From: Flavobacterium limicola
GTDB taxonomy: Bacteria > Bacteroidota > Bacteroidia > Flavobacteriales > Flavobacteriaceae
Direction of reading: 5' to 3'
Assembly: GCF_003634755.1 (NCBI RefSeq)
Contig: NZ_RBXA01000002.1
Location: forward strand, 62,001 to 126,000
DNA length: 64,000 nt
Under the pieces are notes generated by a model. The model was not told where the DNA came from. It saw only the letters and a program-made list of their open reading frames with translations, and ran no database searches. Shown piece after piece: positions 19,275 through 27,952 of this stretch; positions within the stretch are counted from its first letter, which is position 1, and the number at the start of each line of letters is the position of its first letter. The position numbers were made by a program, and so were the translations under genes.

Positions 19275-19724
19275 TTATTTTTTCAATGCAAGTCCTACAG
19301 GAACCATCAAAACTCCTTTTTCATAGATGTTTAAATAAAGTATAACTGGTTTTTTCTGACCCACCCATTTTAATTCATAAACGTCAAGAAACCCGGCACC
19401 CATTTCGCTTCTTTTTGTTGGAAAAGGACAACAGCTTTCTAATTTTGTGTAAGTGATCTTTTCGCCACTTGGTCCTGCTAATGCATTCAAAAACCGACTT
19501 TGATTGATTGTTTCGTTTTTAGTGTTGTTAAAGAAAATATTGATGGGATAATCTTTATCATAACCATATTTTTTGTCTTTGCTGTATGCAGTAATCACAA
19601 AAGTATTGTCTTTTGAAAGGGTAAGGTTTGGAGCATTATCATCGGTGTTTTTCAAAGTAGATTGCGTACTGGAGCAAGAAGCTAAACTAATAAGTAAAGC
19701 AATAAGGAGGATTGATTTGTTCAT
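19275..19724 (-). CDS. Hypothetical lipoprotein
   Basis: Lipoprotein of 149 residues: signal MNKSILLIALLISLASC with a lipobox Cys17. A conserved-looking core holds GPSGEKITYTKLESCCPFPTKRSEMGAGFLDVYELKW, with a double Cys, then a short C-terminal domain ending GVLMVPVGLALKK. No named domain was recognised. Homologous small lipoproteins have sometimes been labelled KDO-8-P aldolase or synthase by proximity to kdsA. The sequence has none of that enzyme's motifs, so that label should not be used. Confidence 0.75.
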   Translation of the reverse strand: MNKSILLIALLISLASCSSTQSTLKNTDDNAPNLTLSKDNTFVITAYSKDKKYGYDKDYPINIFFNNTKNETINQSRFLNALAGPSGEKITYTKLESCCPFPTKRSEMGAGFLDVYELKWVGQKKPVILYLNIYEKGVLMVPVGLALKK

Positions 19725-20148
19725 GTTTTAAAATAAATTTATAGTTTAAATTCGCTTAAGTCTTAAAATAACAGCATTGTGTTGAATACATATTTTTAAA
19801 CATATAAGACAAATAAGTTTTTTAATTTGAATAAAATCGAGTCAAGTTAGTAGTTCATTTAAGCAAAGTCTCTTTATCTTACAAAGAATATTTTTAACTT
19901 ATATTTACTTTTTAACCCTAATTTGACAAACAAATTTTTTTAGCTTTCATGACTTATATGTTTAAAATTAAATGCTTTTCATTTTAGGACATGGCAGTGA
20001 AATTTAAATAGCAATTATAATACCATGCAATTTAAATAATACAAATATAAACAGAACTTTAGACCTTATTGCGTGTTCCTGCAATAATTTGGATTCGTAC
20101 TTTTTTACCGAATTAATCATTTCTTCCAAAATCTCGTAAAATGCTTCT
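19725..20148. other. Intergenic region without recognisable gene
   Basis: About 420 AT-rich bases between the lipoprotein start and the promoter of the next gene. No open frame, hairpin terminator or RNA gene was recognised. Confidence 0.5.
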
Positions 20149-20156
20149 TATCTTTG
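20149..20156 (+). promoter_or_regulatory. -7 promoter box of the YeeE/YedE pair
   Basis: TATCTTTG matches TAnnTTTG, 14 bases before ATG 20171. It overlaps the apparent upstream ATG at 20141, showing that 20141 cannot be the start. Confidence 0.7.
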
Positions 20157-20170
20157 CACAAAAAAACAAT

Positions 20171-20731
20171 ATGGATATTATTTCTCAAACATGGTCCTGG
20201 TATTTTTCTGGGTTTTTAATCGGATTGATTATGTTAGCACTTATATATTTTGGAAAGTCTTTCGGAATGTCTTCTAATTTGCGTTCGCTTTGTTCGATGG
20301 CTGGTTTAGGAAAACGAGTCGCTTTTTTTGATTTTGATTGGAAAGCACAACGATGGAATTTAGTTGTCGTTCTTGGAGCTATGTTAGGAGGTTTTGTTGC
20401 CGTTCATTTTATGAGTGATCCTTCAAATGTGGCTATTAATCCCAAAACAATTGCGCAATTAGCACAATTGGGTATCGAAGCTCCAAACGGAAAATTAGTG
20501 CCGGATGCACTTTTTGGAATCTCTATTTTAGAATCTCCAAAAAGTATTTTTATACTGCTTATTGGTGGTGTTTTGATTGGTTTTGGTTCTCGTTACGCAG
20601 GTGGTTGTACTTCTGGACATGCCATTTCAGGTTTGAGTAATTTACAAATTCCTTCGTTGAAAGCGGTAATTGGATTCTTCATTGGTGGATTAATAATGGC
20701 GCATTTTTTATTGCCATTAATTGTTAAGTAA
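20171..20731 (+). CDS. YeeE/YedE family membrane transporter, N-terminal half type
   Basis: Membrane protein of 186 residues with about four to five helices, from the YeeE/YedE (TsuA-like) sulfur-compound transporter family. The C-terminal GFGSRYAGGCTSGHAISGLSNL carries the Cys-containing signature that contacts the sulfur ligand. The ATG at 20171 was chosen because the promoter box at 20149-20156 falls inside any longer frame. The next gene is the second half-transporter, 35 bases on, and the two probably form one channel for thiosulfate or a related sulfur species. Confidence 0.88.
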   Translation: MDIISQTWSWYFSGFLIGLIMLALIYFGKSFGMSSNLRSLCSMAGLGKRVAFFDFDWKAQRWNLVVVLGAMLGGFVAVHFMSDPSNVAINPKTIAQLAQLGIEAPNGKLVPDALFGISILESPKSIFILLIGGVLIGFGSRYAGGCTSGHAISGLSNLQIPSLKAVIGFFIGGLIMAHFLLPLIVK

Positions 20732-20766
20732 AAAAGAAATAAGCAATCTCATTTAAAATTAAAATC

Positions 20767-21183
20767 ATGAAAAATATACTAAAATATCTATTAGTTGGAT
20801 TTGTTTTCGGAATTGTCTTGACTAAATCAGAAGCCGTTTCTTGGTATCGCATTTATGAAATGTTTCAATTTCAGTCGTTTCACATGTACGGAATTATTTC
20901 TGTGGCTATCTTGACAGGAATTATTGGGATTCAAATCATAAAAAGAAATAACATCAAAGATATCAAAGGAGAATCTATAGAAATTCTGGATAAAGAAAAA
21001 GGATCTGCTCGCTACTGGATTGGCGGTTTATTTTTTGGATTGGGTTGGGCATTGGTAGGTTCTTGTCCGGGTCCAATATTTATTTTGCTTGGAGCGGGTT
21101 TTTGGACTATTTTGATAGTTCTTTTTGGAGCGCTGTTGGGAACTTATTTATATGGATTATTGAAAAATAAATTACCTCATTAA
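20767..21183 (+). CDS. YeeE/YedE family membrane protein, second half (DUF6691 type)
   Basis: Membrane protein of 138 residues with about four helices. The signature FFGLGWALVGSCPGPIFILLGAG contains the conserved Cys of the partner half. It is co-directional with, and 35 bases after, the other YeeE/YedE half. Together they equal one full-length two-repeat transporter. No sulfurtransferase or beta-lactamase-fold dioxygenase lies beside them here, although these often accompany such pairs. Confidence 0.87.
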   Translation: MKNILKYLLVGFVFGIVLTKSEAVSWYRIYEMFQFQSFHMYGIISVAILTGIIGIQIIKRNNIKDIKGESIEILDKEKGSARYWIGGLFFGLGWALVGSCPGPIFILLGAGFWTILIVLFGALLGTYLYGLLKNKLPH

Positions 21184-21206
21184 TCGACAAATAGCTTGCA
21201 TTAAAA

Positions 21207-21239
21207 TAGCATTCTCGTATGAAAATGCTACTTTTTTTT
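21207..21239. terminator. Convergent terminator
   Basis: Stem TAGCATT / AATGCTA followed by a T run on the plus strand, between the convergent YeeE/YedE and YhhN-type genes. Confidence 0.7.
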
Positions 21240-21899
21240 GTTTAATTTTAAAATGCCAATGACAATCAAGTATTGCGCAAGTAAATAGGTTGTCATGATC
21301 AAGAAGGAACCGTATTGCAACGTCGCATAGAATTTATCAAAGGCCAAAATACTGTCAGATGCTACAAAAACAATAGCGCCAATTAGAATGAATATGTTAG
21401 CTGGTTTTTGCCAATTTAAAAAACCTTTCAGTGCAAATAATAGCATAATTGAAATTGTGAGCGCGTAAACAAAAACTGGAATTTTTAGGTCACCCAAACT
21501 TGGTAACAAAATCAGCATCATTACAATTAAATAAAAGGCAATTGCTGTAACTCCTATCCAGAAAATGATTTTACTTTTCTTTAAATAAATCTTCAATTGT
21601 TTGCTAAAAAGGATGATATAAGAAATGTGCGAAAGAAGAAAAGCAATCAACCCTGCTATAAAATACAATTCTCCTTTGTCAGCAAATATCAAAATAATAT
21701 CACCTATCCAAGACAAAGTCAAAGCGGTTAAAAGAATTTTTTTGGTAGTGAATCTTTCGTGAAAATAAACAGCTAAAAGTAAAAATGGCAATAAAAAGGG
21801 TTTCAAAAACCAAACTGTATTTTCATTCCCAAAAAATAGAAACGAAAGATAAACAAGACTAAATCCGATAAAACTATTTAATATTATGTTGCTTTTCAT
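21228..21899 (-). CDS. Lysoplasmalogenase-type membrane protein (YhhN/TMEM86 family)
   Basis: Polytopic membrane protein of 223 residues with about eight helices. It shows the YhhN family hallmarks: HERFTTKKILLTALTLSWIGDIILIF with the conserved Asp, LLSHISYIILF with the conserved His, and ASDSILAFDKF near the C-terminus. Animal TMEM86 members hydrolyse the vinyl-ether bond of lysoplasmalogens. It lies 9 bases downstream of a sterol-desaturase/AGMO-like gene, so the two are almost certainly one operon. Bacterial activity is inferred from family only. Confidence 0.85.
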   Translation of the reverse strand: MKSNIILNSFIGFSLVYLSFLFFGNENTVWFLKPFLLPFLLLAVYFHERFTTKKILLTALTLSWIGDIILIFADKGELYFIAGLIAFLLSHISYIILFSKQLKIYLKKSKIIFWIGVTAIAFYLIVMMLILLPSLGDLKIPVFVYALTISIMLLFALKGFLNWQKPANIFILIGAIVFVASDSILAFDKFYATLQYGSFLIMTTYLLAQYLIVIGILKLNKKK

Positions 21900-21908
21900 A
21901 CGTTATTT

Positions 21909-23180
21909 TTAAGATTGAGCTACAATCATTGTTTCTTTTTCAAAATTACTGTTGACAAAATAAATGGTTACTATCAATGACAAAATAAGATATCCTGCAA
22001 CAACATAACTTGCAAAAGGAAAGAGTTGATCCATTCCAAACCAATCTCCAAAATAGAGAATTAGCCCAATTCCAAATGCAAAGCGAATACTTTCCCAGAA
22101 TACAGAAATTTTCCGAGTATCCATTAATTCCGTGTAACTGTAAACGGTCAGGAAAATGAATGCGCCGTAAATAAATACATTTGGCAAACCTATTATTGCT
22201 ATGGAATTATACATATAACTAATAAGTAACAATGTAATAATAGCTTGAAATAAGGACCAGTACATCAGTTTTTTAGAATATTGAACGCCATATTTTTCAA
22301 AATTATAGACATCGGTGATTTTGGTAACGGGATATTTTTCTTCAAAATTTTCTGGACGCCAGCCTGTTGGTTTAAACCAAATGGTAAACTTATCTTTCCA
22401 GTTTTCGGAACGCCAAGCATCTGTAATCAGCAACCATAAATGCTGAAAATTTATCCGAATGGGATTCCAGGTTCTAGCTGGTCGTGTGATTCCAAAAACA
22501 GGCGGAACAGTTTCTAATTCTGCTTGAAAAGTACCAAACAATTTATCCCAAATAATGAATATTTGTGAATGATTCTTGTCCATATATTCTGGATTTATGG
22601 CGTGATGAACCCTATGGTGAGAAGGAGAAACCAGTATGTTTTCCAGAAAACCAATTTTCTTAATGTGCTTGGTATGATACCAGAATTGGAGGAATAAATG
22701 AATCGGTAAAGTTATTGCAATTACTTTGGAGGGAACTCCTAAAAGAGCCGCCGGAATCAATAAAAAGGTAAACAAATTGACAAAACTGGAAACGGGTTGG
22801 CGTAGGGCACAAGCCAAATTGAATTCCTCACTACTGTGATGAATGGCATGTTTGTTCCATAAAAAATTAATTTGATGAGACAAACGATGGCTCCAATATC
22901 CGTAAAAATCAATAGCAATAAAGCCAATAAAATAGGTGAAAAAGGTTGCTTGAAGATCGAATAAAGCTATTTTAGATACGATCCAATCGTAGGAAACCAG
23001 CGTAATGCTGAGTCCCAAAACATCTTTTAGGGAGTTTACCATTCCGGAGCTTACACTCGAAACGGAATCCATGTTAGGTGATGTATCTTCCCCTTTATAA
23101 TGCCCATAAATTTTCTCGATGATAATCAATATTAAAAAAACGGGCATTACAAAAACTAAAATTTTACCGTATTCTTCCAT
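21909..23180 (-). CDS. Sterol desaturase/alkylglycerol monooxygenase-like di-iron membrane oxygenase
   Basis: Membrane protein of 423 residues of the fatty-acid hydroxylase superfamily. The di-iron His clusters are HRLSH, KHAIHHSSE and SHHRVHH, with an additional His in FWYHTKH. The long C-terminal extension with several membrane helices (about 290-415) resembles alkylglycerol monooxygenase (TMEM195) rather than short sterol desaturases. Likely hydroxylates an alkyl or ether chain at the membrane. Its partner downstream is a lysoplasmalogenase-type protein, which supports an ether-lipid role. A perfect -7 box sits 19 bases upstream of the start. Confidence 0.88.
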   Translation of the reverse strand: MEEYGKILVFVMPVFLILIIIEKIYGHYKGEDTSPNMDSVSSVSSGMVNSLKDVLGLSITLVSYDWIVSKIALFDLQATFFTYFIGFIAIDFYGYWSHRLSHQINFLWNKHAIHHSSEEFNLACALRQPVSSFVNLFTFLLIPAALLGVPSKVIAITLPIHLFLQFWYHTKHIKKIGFLENILVSPSHHRVHHAINPEYMDKNHSQIFIIWDKLFGTFQAELETVPPVFGITRPARTWNPIRINFQHLWLLITDAWRSENWKDKFTIWFKPTGWRPENFEEKYPVTKITDVYNFEKYGVQYSKKLMYWSLFQAIITLLLISYMYNSIAIIGLPNVFIYGAFIFLTVYSYTELMDTRKISVFWESIRFAFGIGLILYFGDWFGMDQLFPFASYVVAGYLILSLIVTIYFVNSNFEKETMIVAQS

Positions 23181-23199
23181 AAAAACACTTTTTTTTATT

Positions 23200-23207
23200 C
23201 AAATATA
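23200..23207 (-). promoter_or_regulatory. -7 promoter box of the ether-lipid-like operon
   Basis: TATATTTG on the minus strand matches TAnnTTTG, 19 bases before the start codon. Confidence 0.6.
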
Positions 23208-23274
23208 GAATAAAAGAGAATGTTTTTGAATTATTCACAGTAATTTATTTTTTAAAGGGAAGTTCTGATTATTT

Positions 23275-23550
23275 TTAAATTATCTCTGCATTTAATCCTG
23301 CTTCTAATAATTGATTGCATTGAGGTTTTAATTTTTCGTAAGGACCTGTTTTCACGGTACACTTTCCATTATAATGTACGATTAACGAACATTGTTCTGC
23401 TTGTTCCGGAGTGTGATTACATACGCGAATCAAAGTTTCAATGACATGATCAAAAGTGTTTACATCATCATTGTAAACGACTATTTCATTGTCTAAACTT
23501 ATAGCTTCCTTAACACTAACTCTTTCTCTTACTTTTTCTTTAGTACTCAT
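23275..23550 (-). CDS. clpS: ATP-dependent Clp protease adaptor ClpS
   Basis: Small adaptor of 91 residues that hands N-degron substrates to the ClpA/ClpC-ClpP protease. Visible are the core EIVVYNDDVNTFDHVIETLIRVCNHTPEQAEQCSLIVHYNGKCTVKTG, including the NDD(V)N(T)F motif that binds the N-terminal residue and the His in IVHYNGK. It lies 45 bases after prmA on the same strand and is probably co-transcribed. The window also encodes a ClpC-type unfoldase at 58076-60622, a possible partner. Confidence 0.96.
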   Translation of the reverse strand: MSTKEKVRERVSVKEAISLDNEIVVYNDDVNTFDHVIETLIRVCNHTPEQAEQCSLIVHYNGKCTVKTGPYEKLKPQCNQLLEAGLNAEII

Positions 23551-23595
23551 TTTGTAGGTTTTTGTACTTTCGTAATTAATAAAAAAACAGTACCA

Positions 23596-24456
23596 CTAAT
23601 TTACATATTTTAAAGACACCCAATTGTTTCTTTCAAATTTTTTAACATACGTTAATCCTTTTTCAGTACAAGAAGCATCTATAAATGGTATATCTTCCTG
23701 ATAAAAACCGCTTAGAAGTAGCGTTCCATTAGGATTTAAACTGTCTACATAACTTTGCATATCGTTCAACAAAATGTTTCTATTGATATTAGCAATAATC
23801 AAATCGTATTTTTTACCTTCTAGTAATGCTGCTTCACCTTCATAAACCGTAATGTGTTTGCAATTATTGCGTTGTGCATTTTCTATAGAATTTAAATAAC
23901 ACCAGTTATCAATATCAATGGCGTCAATTGGTTGGGCTCCTTTCATCTCGGCAAGTATTGCTAAAATGGCAGTTCCGCAGCCCATATCCAATGTTTTCAT
24001 CCCGGTAACATCCATTTCCAATAAATGCTGGATCATCATGTGTGTCGTTTCGTGATGCCCCGTTCCAAAACTCATTTTTGGTTCAATTACAATATCAAAT
24101 TCGGCATCCGTTTTTGGGTGAAAAGGCGCACGTACATGACAATTTCCATCAACATCAATTGCTTCAAAATTCTTTTCCCATTCTTCATTCCAGTTTACTT
24201 GTTCGATTTCTTCAAATGTATAATTGATTGTAAACTCTTCAGATTGTAAAATATGAATATCTTCTAAAATAGTTTCATCCCATAAATCCTTTTGAACAAA
24301 AGCCGAAACACCTGTTTCAGTTTCTGTGAAACTCTCGAATGCTTTTTCTCCTAATTCTGCTATTAATATTTCAGAACCTAATTGCTTCGCTTGTTCGCTA
24401 TTGCTCGAGTCTTTAGGCTCAATAGTAAAATGATACCCAATATAAATGTTTGACAT
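23596..24456 (-). CDS. prmA: Ribosomal protein L11 methyltransferase
   Basis: SAM-dependent methyltransferase that trimethylates ribosomal protein L11. The 286-residue frame starts at the ATG 24454-24456 (MSNIYIGYHF). A perfect -7 promoter box lies at 24471-24478, inside the longer upstream reading, so the longer version cannot be right. Motifs are KMSFGTGHHETTHMM, the SAM-binding LDMGCGTAILAILAEMKGA, and the catalytic-type LIIANINRNILL (motif NxNxxIL). It is followed by clpS. Confidence 0.95.
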   Translation of the reverse strand: MSNIYIGYHFTIEPKDSSNSEQAKQLGSEILIAELGEKAFESFTETETGVSAFVQKDLWDETILEDIHILQSEEFTINYTFEEIEQVNWNEEWEKNFEAIDVDGNCHVRAPFHPKTDAEFDIVIEPKMSFGTGHHETTHMMIQHLLEMDVTGMKTLDMGCGTAILAILAEMKGAQPIDAIDIDNWCYLNSIENAQRNNCKHITVYEGEAALLEGKKYDLIIANINRNILLNDMQSYVDSLNPNGTLLLSGFYQEDIPFIDASCTEKGLTYVKKFERNNWVSLKYVN

Positions 24457-24470
24457 GCTTATTTTTTTTG

Positions 24471-24478
24471 CAAAGGTA
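24471..24478 (-). promoter_or_regulatory. -7 promoter box of prmA-clpS
   Basis: TACCTTTG on the minus strand, 14 bases before the prmA ATG. Exact match to TAnnTTTG; it decides the prmA start. Confidence 0.7.
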
Positions 24479-24515
24479 CTATTTCTCTTTATTCTCATGA
24501 TAAATTTAGCATATA

Positions 24516-24552
24516 AAAAAAGCGATGAAATCAATCATCGCTTTTTTTATAA
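24516..24552. terminator. tpiA terminator
   Basis: Stem AAAAAGCGATGA / TCATCGCTTTTT with an A run before and T run after, between tpiA and prmA. It works in either direction. Confidence 0.88.
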
Positions 24553-24565
24553 TCTAAACTTGAAT

Positions 24566-25318
24566 TTATATAGCATTTATAATTGCTACAAAATCATCGG
24601 CTTTTAGTGCTGCTCCTCCAATAAGACCACCATCTACATCTGGTTTAGAGAATATTTCTTTTGCATTATCAGGTTTTACGCTTCCGCCATAAAGGATGGA
24701 TACATTGTCAGCGATATCATTTCCATATGCTTTTCGAACGGTTTCTCTGATAAATTCATGCATTTCCTGGGCTTGTTCCGGAGAAGCTGTTTCTCCAGTT
24801 CCTATTGCCCAAACTGGCTCATAGGCCAAAACAATATTTTCCCAGTCTTTCGCTTCAATATGAAATAAACCATCTCGTAATTGGTTTTCTACCACATTAA
24901 AATGATTTTTTGATTGGCGATCTTTTAATTCTTCTCCAAAGCAAAAAATAACTCTCATATCATGTTCTAAAGCTGTATTTACTTTATTGGCAATCAAAGC
25001 ATCCGTTTCATGAAAAATAGCTCTGCGTTCTGAGTGACCTAAAATTACAATATCTACACCAATACTTTTTAGCATATCTGCAGAGATTTCACCTGTAAAA
25101 GCACCACCTTCTGCTTCATGAACGTTTTGTGCAGCAACATCAATATTAGTAAATTCTAAATGATCTACAGCGGAAGCTAAGTTCACAAAAGTAGGAGCTA
25201 CAATAACTTGAACAGTTGTGTCTGTTGGAATTTTTGCTATTAATTCATTTAATAAATCCTCTGTTTGCTCTGCATTTTTATGCATTTTCCAGTTTCCGGC
25301 AACAATCTTCTTTCTCAT
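24566..25318 (-). CDS. tpiA: Triosephosphate isomerase
   Basis: Glycolytic enzyme interconverting dihydroxyacetone phosphate and glyceraldehyde-3-phosphate. The 250-residue length is canonical. Catalytic elements are present: VAGNWKMHKN (Asn, Lys), ILGHSERR (catalytic His), VLAYEPVWAIGTGETA (catalytic Glu and the flexible loop), and the phosphate-binding LYGGSVKPDNA and DGGLIGGAAL. A terminator follows directly, so it is separated from prmA-clpS. Confidence 0.98.
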   Translation of the reverse strand: MRKKIVAGNWKMHKNAEQTEDLLNELIAKIPTDTTVQVIVAPTFVNLASAVDHLEFTNIDVAAQNVHEAEGGAFTGEISADMLKSIGVDIVILGHSERRAIFHETDALIANKVNTALEHDMRVIFCFGEELKDRQSKNHFNVVENQLRDGLFHIEAKDWENIVLAYEPVWAIGTGETASPEQAQEMHEFIRETVRKAYGNDIADNVSILYGGSVKPDNAKEIFSKPDVDGGLIGGAALKADDFVAIINAI

Positions 25319-25390
25319 TTTAGTTGTGTATATTTAGTTTTTGGTTTTAATTTTTTTTTTTGAATCAGTCGTAAATGATATAGCGAATGA

Positions 25391-25885
25391 TTATTTCAAA
25401 CTTTTTAAGGTATCGTTAATTTTATCAAAATCAGTTTCAATAGCGCGGTATAATGCTATTTTTCCAGTTTTGTCTACGATGATGTATCTTGGAATCCAAT
25501 CGACATCAACGGCTTTTGCAAATACACCTTTCATTTGGTCATTTGCCATGAAATGGTCCCCTTTCAATTCGTGTTTTTCAATTCCGGCTTTCCATTTATC
25601 GGCGGTTTTATCCATAGAAATAAACAAGTAAGCGACATCGGGATTATTAGCTTGTAATTCTTTTAGTTTGGGCATTGCTTTTACACAATCACCACACCAT
25701 GAAGCCCAAACTTCGATTACCAATGTTTTTCCTTGGTGTTTTTTTAAAATATCCTGAAAAGCAACTTGACTTCCATCAGTGGCTAAAAGGGTTTCGGATA
25801 AAGCTTCTTTGGAGAATTCAGTTTTTTGTGCTTTTGTACAAGAAAATGTTGCAAAAGCAATTAGGAGCAGTATTATTCTTTTCAT
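25391..25885 (-). CDS. Thioredoxin-like TlpA-family lipoprotein
   Basis: Exported thioredoxin-fold protein of 164 residues. The N-terminus MKRIILLLIAFATFSC gives a lipobox Cys16. The active site is WASWCGDCVKAMP, a CxxC with Gly-Asp, followed by the cis-Pro region IPRYIIVD. Probably a membrane-anchored thiol-disulfide oxidoreductase of the TlpA/ResA group acting in the periplasm. A -7 box lies 20 bases upstream. It is co-directional with tpiA but has its own promoter. Confidence 0.9.
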   Translation of the reverse strand: MKRIILLLIAFATFSCTKAQKTEFSKEALSETLLATDGSQVAFQDILKKHQGKTLVIEVWASWCGDCVKAMPKLKELQANNPDVAYLFISMDKTADKWKAGIEKHELKGDHFMANDQMKGVFAKAVDVDWIPRYIIVDKTGKIALYRAIETDFDKINDTLKSLK

Positions 25886-25904
25886 TTTTGAGTTGTTTTT
25901 ATAA

Positions 25905-25912
25905 CAAAGTTA
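25905..25912 (-). promoter_or_regulatory. -7 promoter box of the TlpA-like gene
   Basis: TAACTTTG on the minus strand matches TAnnTTTG, 19 bases before the start codon. Confidence 0.6.
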
Positions 25913-26062
25913 AGCAAACAATTCGAATGAGGTATGTAGAATAGGAAATTTTGAAAGCTTAATTCGAAAATGACAAAGCAATATCGTTATAGTTTGAAAA
26001 TAATCGAATGATTTGGATTCACCAGATTATTTAGAATGTATTTGTTGTTCTTGTTAAGTATT

Positions 26063-26097
26063 AAGTCGTAAAGTTTTCCTGTGAGACTTTACGACTT
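26063..26097 (-). terminator. Hairpin after the BT_3928-like gene
   Basis: Perfect 12-base stem AAGTCGTAAAGT / ACTTTACGACTT, 18 bases past the stop codon. There is no good T run, so terminator function is uncertain. Confidence 0.55.
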
Positions 26098-26114
26098 TGA
26101 ACAGTATGATTTAT

Positions 26115-27215
26115 TTAAAATTTTAAATCTGCAATGTCATTGTGATGTACTTTTTGAATTACAGTTCCTTTTTCAAGTATTACAATACTTGGATTGGCTC
26201 TTTCAATCGTTTTTAAAGTGATGGCGTCACAGAAGTAGAAATCAAATGTCATCCCAAATTGTTTTTTAGCTGCAACTATTTGTTCTGGAGTAGAAGAGGT
26301 CATTCCAATTACTTTATATCCTTTTGCTTTAGCTTCCAGACTCAGTTTTTCCATTTTAGCTAAACCATCTTTATCTGCATTTACTAAATCGTATGCTACA
26401 ATCAACATTACTTTAGACGCTTCTAAAAATTCATCTTTATATTCAGAACCGTCTTTTTCCATTGTAAAATCATGAATAGGAGGAACGTAACCTTCTGTAA
26501 TGACTTTGTCTTTTCGGTCCACAAATACAGCGCCTTCCGGAATTGCCATCAAATCTTTTTCAGTAAATTCTTTATCGACACCGCCCACTTTGTAAATAAA
26601 GACCATTTCCACCACAGATTTTTCTGCTCCATCAGGAATTCGCATTCCTTTTTGAATGTTATTTCCAACTTTGAACGGTCTAAAATCTATTATTGGTAAA
26701 TGGTTTAAAACCCAAACTCCCATAAGCGAGGATAAAACGATACTGGCGTAAATAACTATGTTTTGTACGTTACTGCTAAACAACGGTTTTACTAGTTTTT
26801 GATTGAAAAATAATATCAGAATAAAGAAAAGTAAAACGATATCCTTAGTAAACGATTGCCAAGGCGTAAGTTTTAAAGCGTCTCCAAAACAACCACAATC
26901 TTTTACCACATTGTAATAAGCGGAATAAAAAGTCAGGAAAGTAAATAATACAATCAGGATTAATAAACTCCAAATAGTGAATTTGGTTTTGTAACCAATG
27001 AGTAACATGATACCCAGAACCACTTCCAGAATTACTAAAAACAAAGCGATTCCCAATGCAAATGGAATAAAAAACGGCATGTTAAAAACGGGTTCACTGA
27101 AATACTCCGCTAATTTATAAGAGAACCCAATTGGGTCATTCAGCTTGATTAATCCGGAGATAATGAATAGGATTCCAACGAAAATTCTAGAAAATTGAGT
27201 AATTATATTTTTCAT
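26115..27215 (-). CDS. BT_3928-like membrane protein (DoxX-type domain plus thioredoxin-like tail)
   Basis: Membrane protein of 366 residues. The N-terminal part (about 1-180) has a DoxX/MauE-like set of four to five helices with SRIFVGILFIISGLIKLNDPIGFSYKLAEYF and a DCGCFGD Cys pair. The C-terminal part (about 220-366) is soluble and thioredoxin-like in pattern (VMLIVAYDLVNADKDGLAKMEKL...VIGMTSS). This matches the BT_3928 family conserved across Bacteroidota. The Cys-rich loop and tail suggest a redox or disulfide role at the inner membrane; exact function is unknown. Confidence 0.82.
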   Translation of the reverse strand: MKNIITQFSRIFVGILFIISGLIKLNDPIGFSYKLAEYFSEPVFNMPFFIPFALGIALFLVILEVVLGIMLLIGYKTKFTIWSLLILIVLFTFLTFYSAYYNVVKDCGCFGDALKLTPWQSFTKDIVLLFFILILFFNQKLVKPLFSSNVQNIVIYASIVLSSLMGVWVLNHLPIIDFRPFKVGNNIQKGMRIPDGAEKSVVEMVFIYKVGGVDKEFTEKDLMAIPEGAVFVDRKDKVITEGYVPPIHDFTMEKDGSEYKDEFLEASKVMLIVAYDLVNADKDGLAKMEKLSLEAKAKGYKVIGMTSSTPEQIVAAKKQFGMTFDFYFCDAITLKTIERANPSIVILEKGTVIQKVHHNDIADLKF

Positions 27216-27315
27216 ATGAAGATAATATTTGTTTTTTAATGGAATATGGTATCACCATTCTTGATTCCATTTTGTGATTTTGGAATCCTAGCGATTTCAT
27301 ATTTAGTTATTGCTT

Positions 27316-27864
27316 TTATTGTTTATTTCCAAAACCCATCAAAATTAAAGCAAAAACCGAGTAATTTATCATGTCCTGATAATTAGCGTCGATTCCTTCA
27401 GAAACTAATGTTTTTCCTTTATTGTCTTCAATTTGTTTGACACGAAGTAGTTTTTGTAAAATCAAATCGGTTAGTGAGCTCACGCGCATTTCGCGCCAAG
27501 CTTCCCCATAATCATGATTTTTATCTTCCATTAAATCTTTGGTCAATTTAACTTTGGCATCGTATAATTCAGTTGCTTTTTCGACACTTAAATCAGGTTG
27601 ATCCACAACGCCTAATTCCAATTGAATCAATGCCATAATAGAATAATTGATGATCCCGATGAATTCGCCCGTTTCATCTTCATCAATTTTGCGAACTTCA
27701 TTTTCTTGTAAGCTTCTTATTCTTTGGGCTTTAATGTAGATTTGATCCGTCAATGAAGGCAATCTTAAAATGCGCCAAGCACATCCGTAATCTTTCATTT
27801 TGTTGATAAACAGTGCACGACAAGTCGCAATCACCGTATCATATTCCTTTGAAGTATTCTTCAT
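27316..27864 (-). CDS. DUF1599 domain protein
   Basis: Cytosolic protein of 182 residues built of two similar halves, each with a [KD]DYGxAWRxxRxxSLTDxI motif (MKDYGCAWRILRLPSLTDQI and KNHDYGEAWREMRVSSLTDLI). DUF1599 belongs to a nucleotide-modification-associated group; its biochemical role is not established. The ATG at 27864 was chosen because a TATTTTTG promoter box at 27895-27902 overlaps the longer TTG start. It is divergent from folP, a pairing seen in Bacteroidota. Confidence 0.87.
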   Translation of the reverse strand: MKNTSKEYDTVIATCRALFINKMKDYGCAWRILRLPSLTDQIYIKAQRIRSLQENEVRKIDEDETGEFIGIINYSIMALIQLELGVVDQPDLSVEKATELYDAKVKLTKDLMEDKNHDYGEAWREMRVSSLTDLILQKLLRVKQIEDNKGKTLVSEGIDANYQDMINYSVFALILMGFGNKQ

Positions 27865-27894
27865 TATTGGTGTATATTTGTCTTGAAATTTTTT

Positions 27895-27902
27895 CAAAAA
27901 TA
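27895..27902 (-). promoter_or_regulatory. -7 promoter box of the DUF1599 gene
   Basis: TATTTTTG on the minus strand, 30 bases before ATG 27864; it rules out the alternative TTG start at 27897. Confidence 0.55.
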
Positions 27903-27952
27903 AGATAATTTTTTTGAATGTCGAATTTTGAAGTCTTTAAAACTGTAAACGA

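Noticed and set aside
19275-19724. Reading this lipoprotein as a KDO-8-P aldolase
   Set aside because: It has a lipobox and no aldolase motifs; kdsA is a separate adjacent gene.
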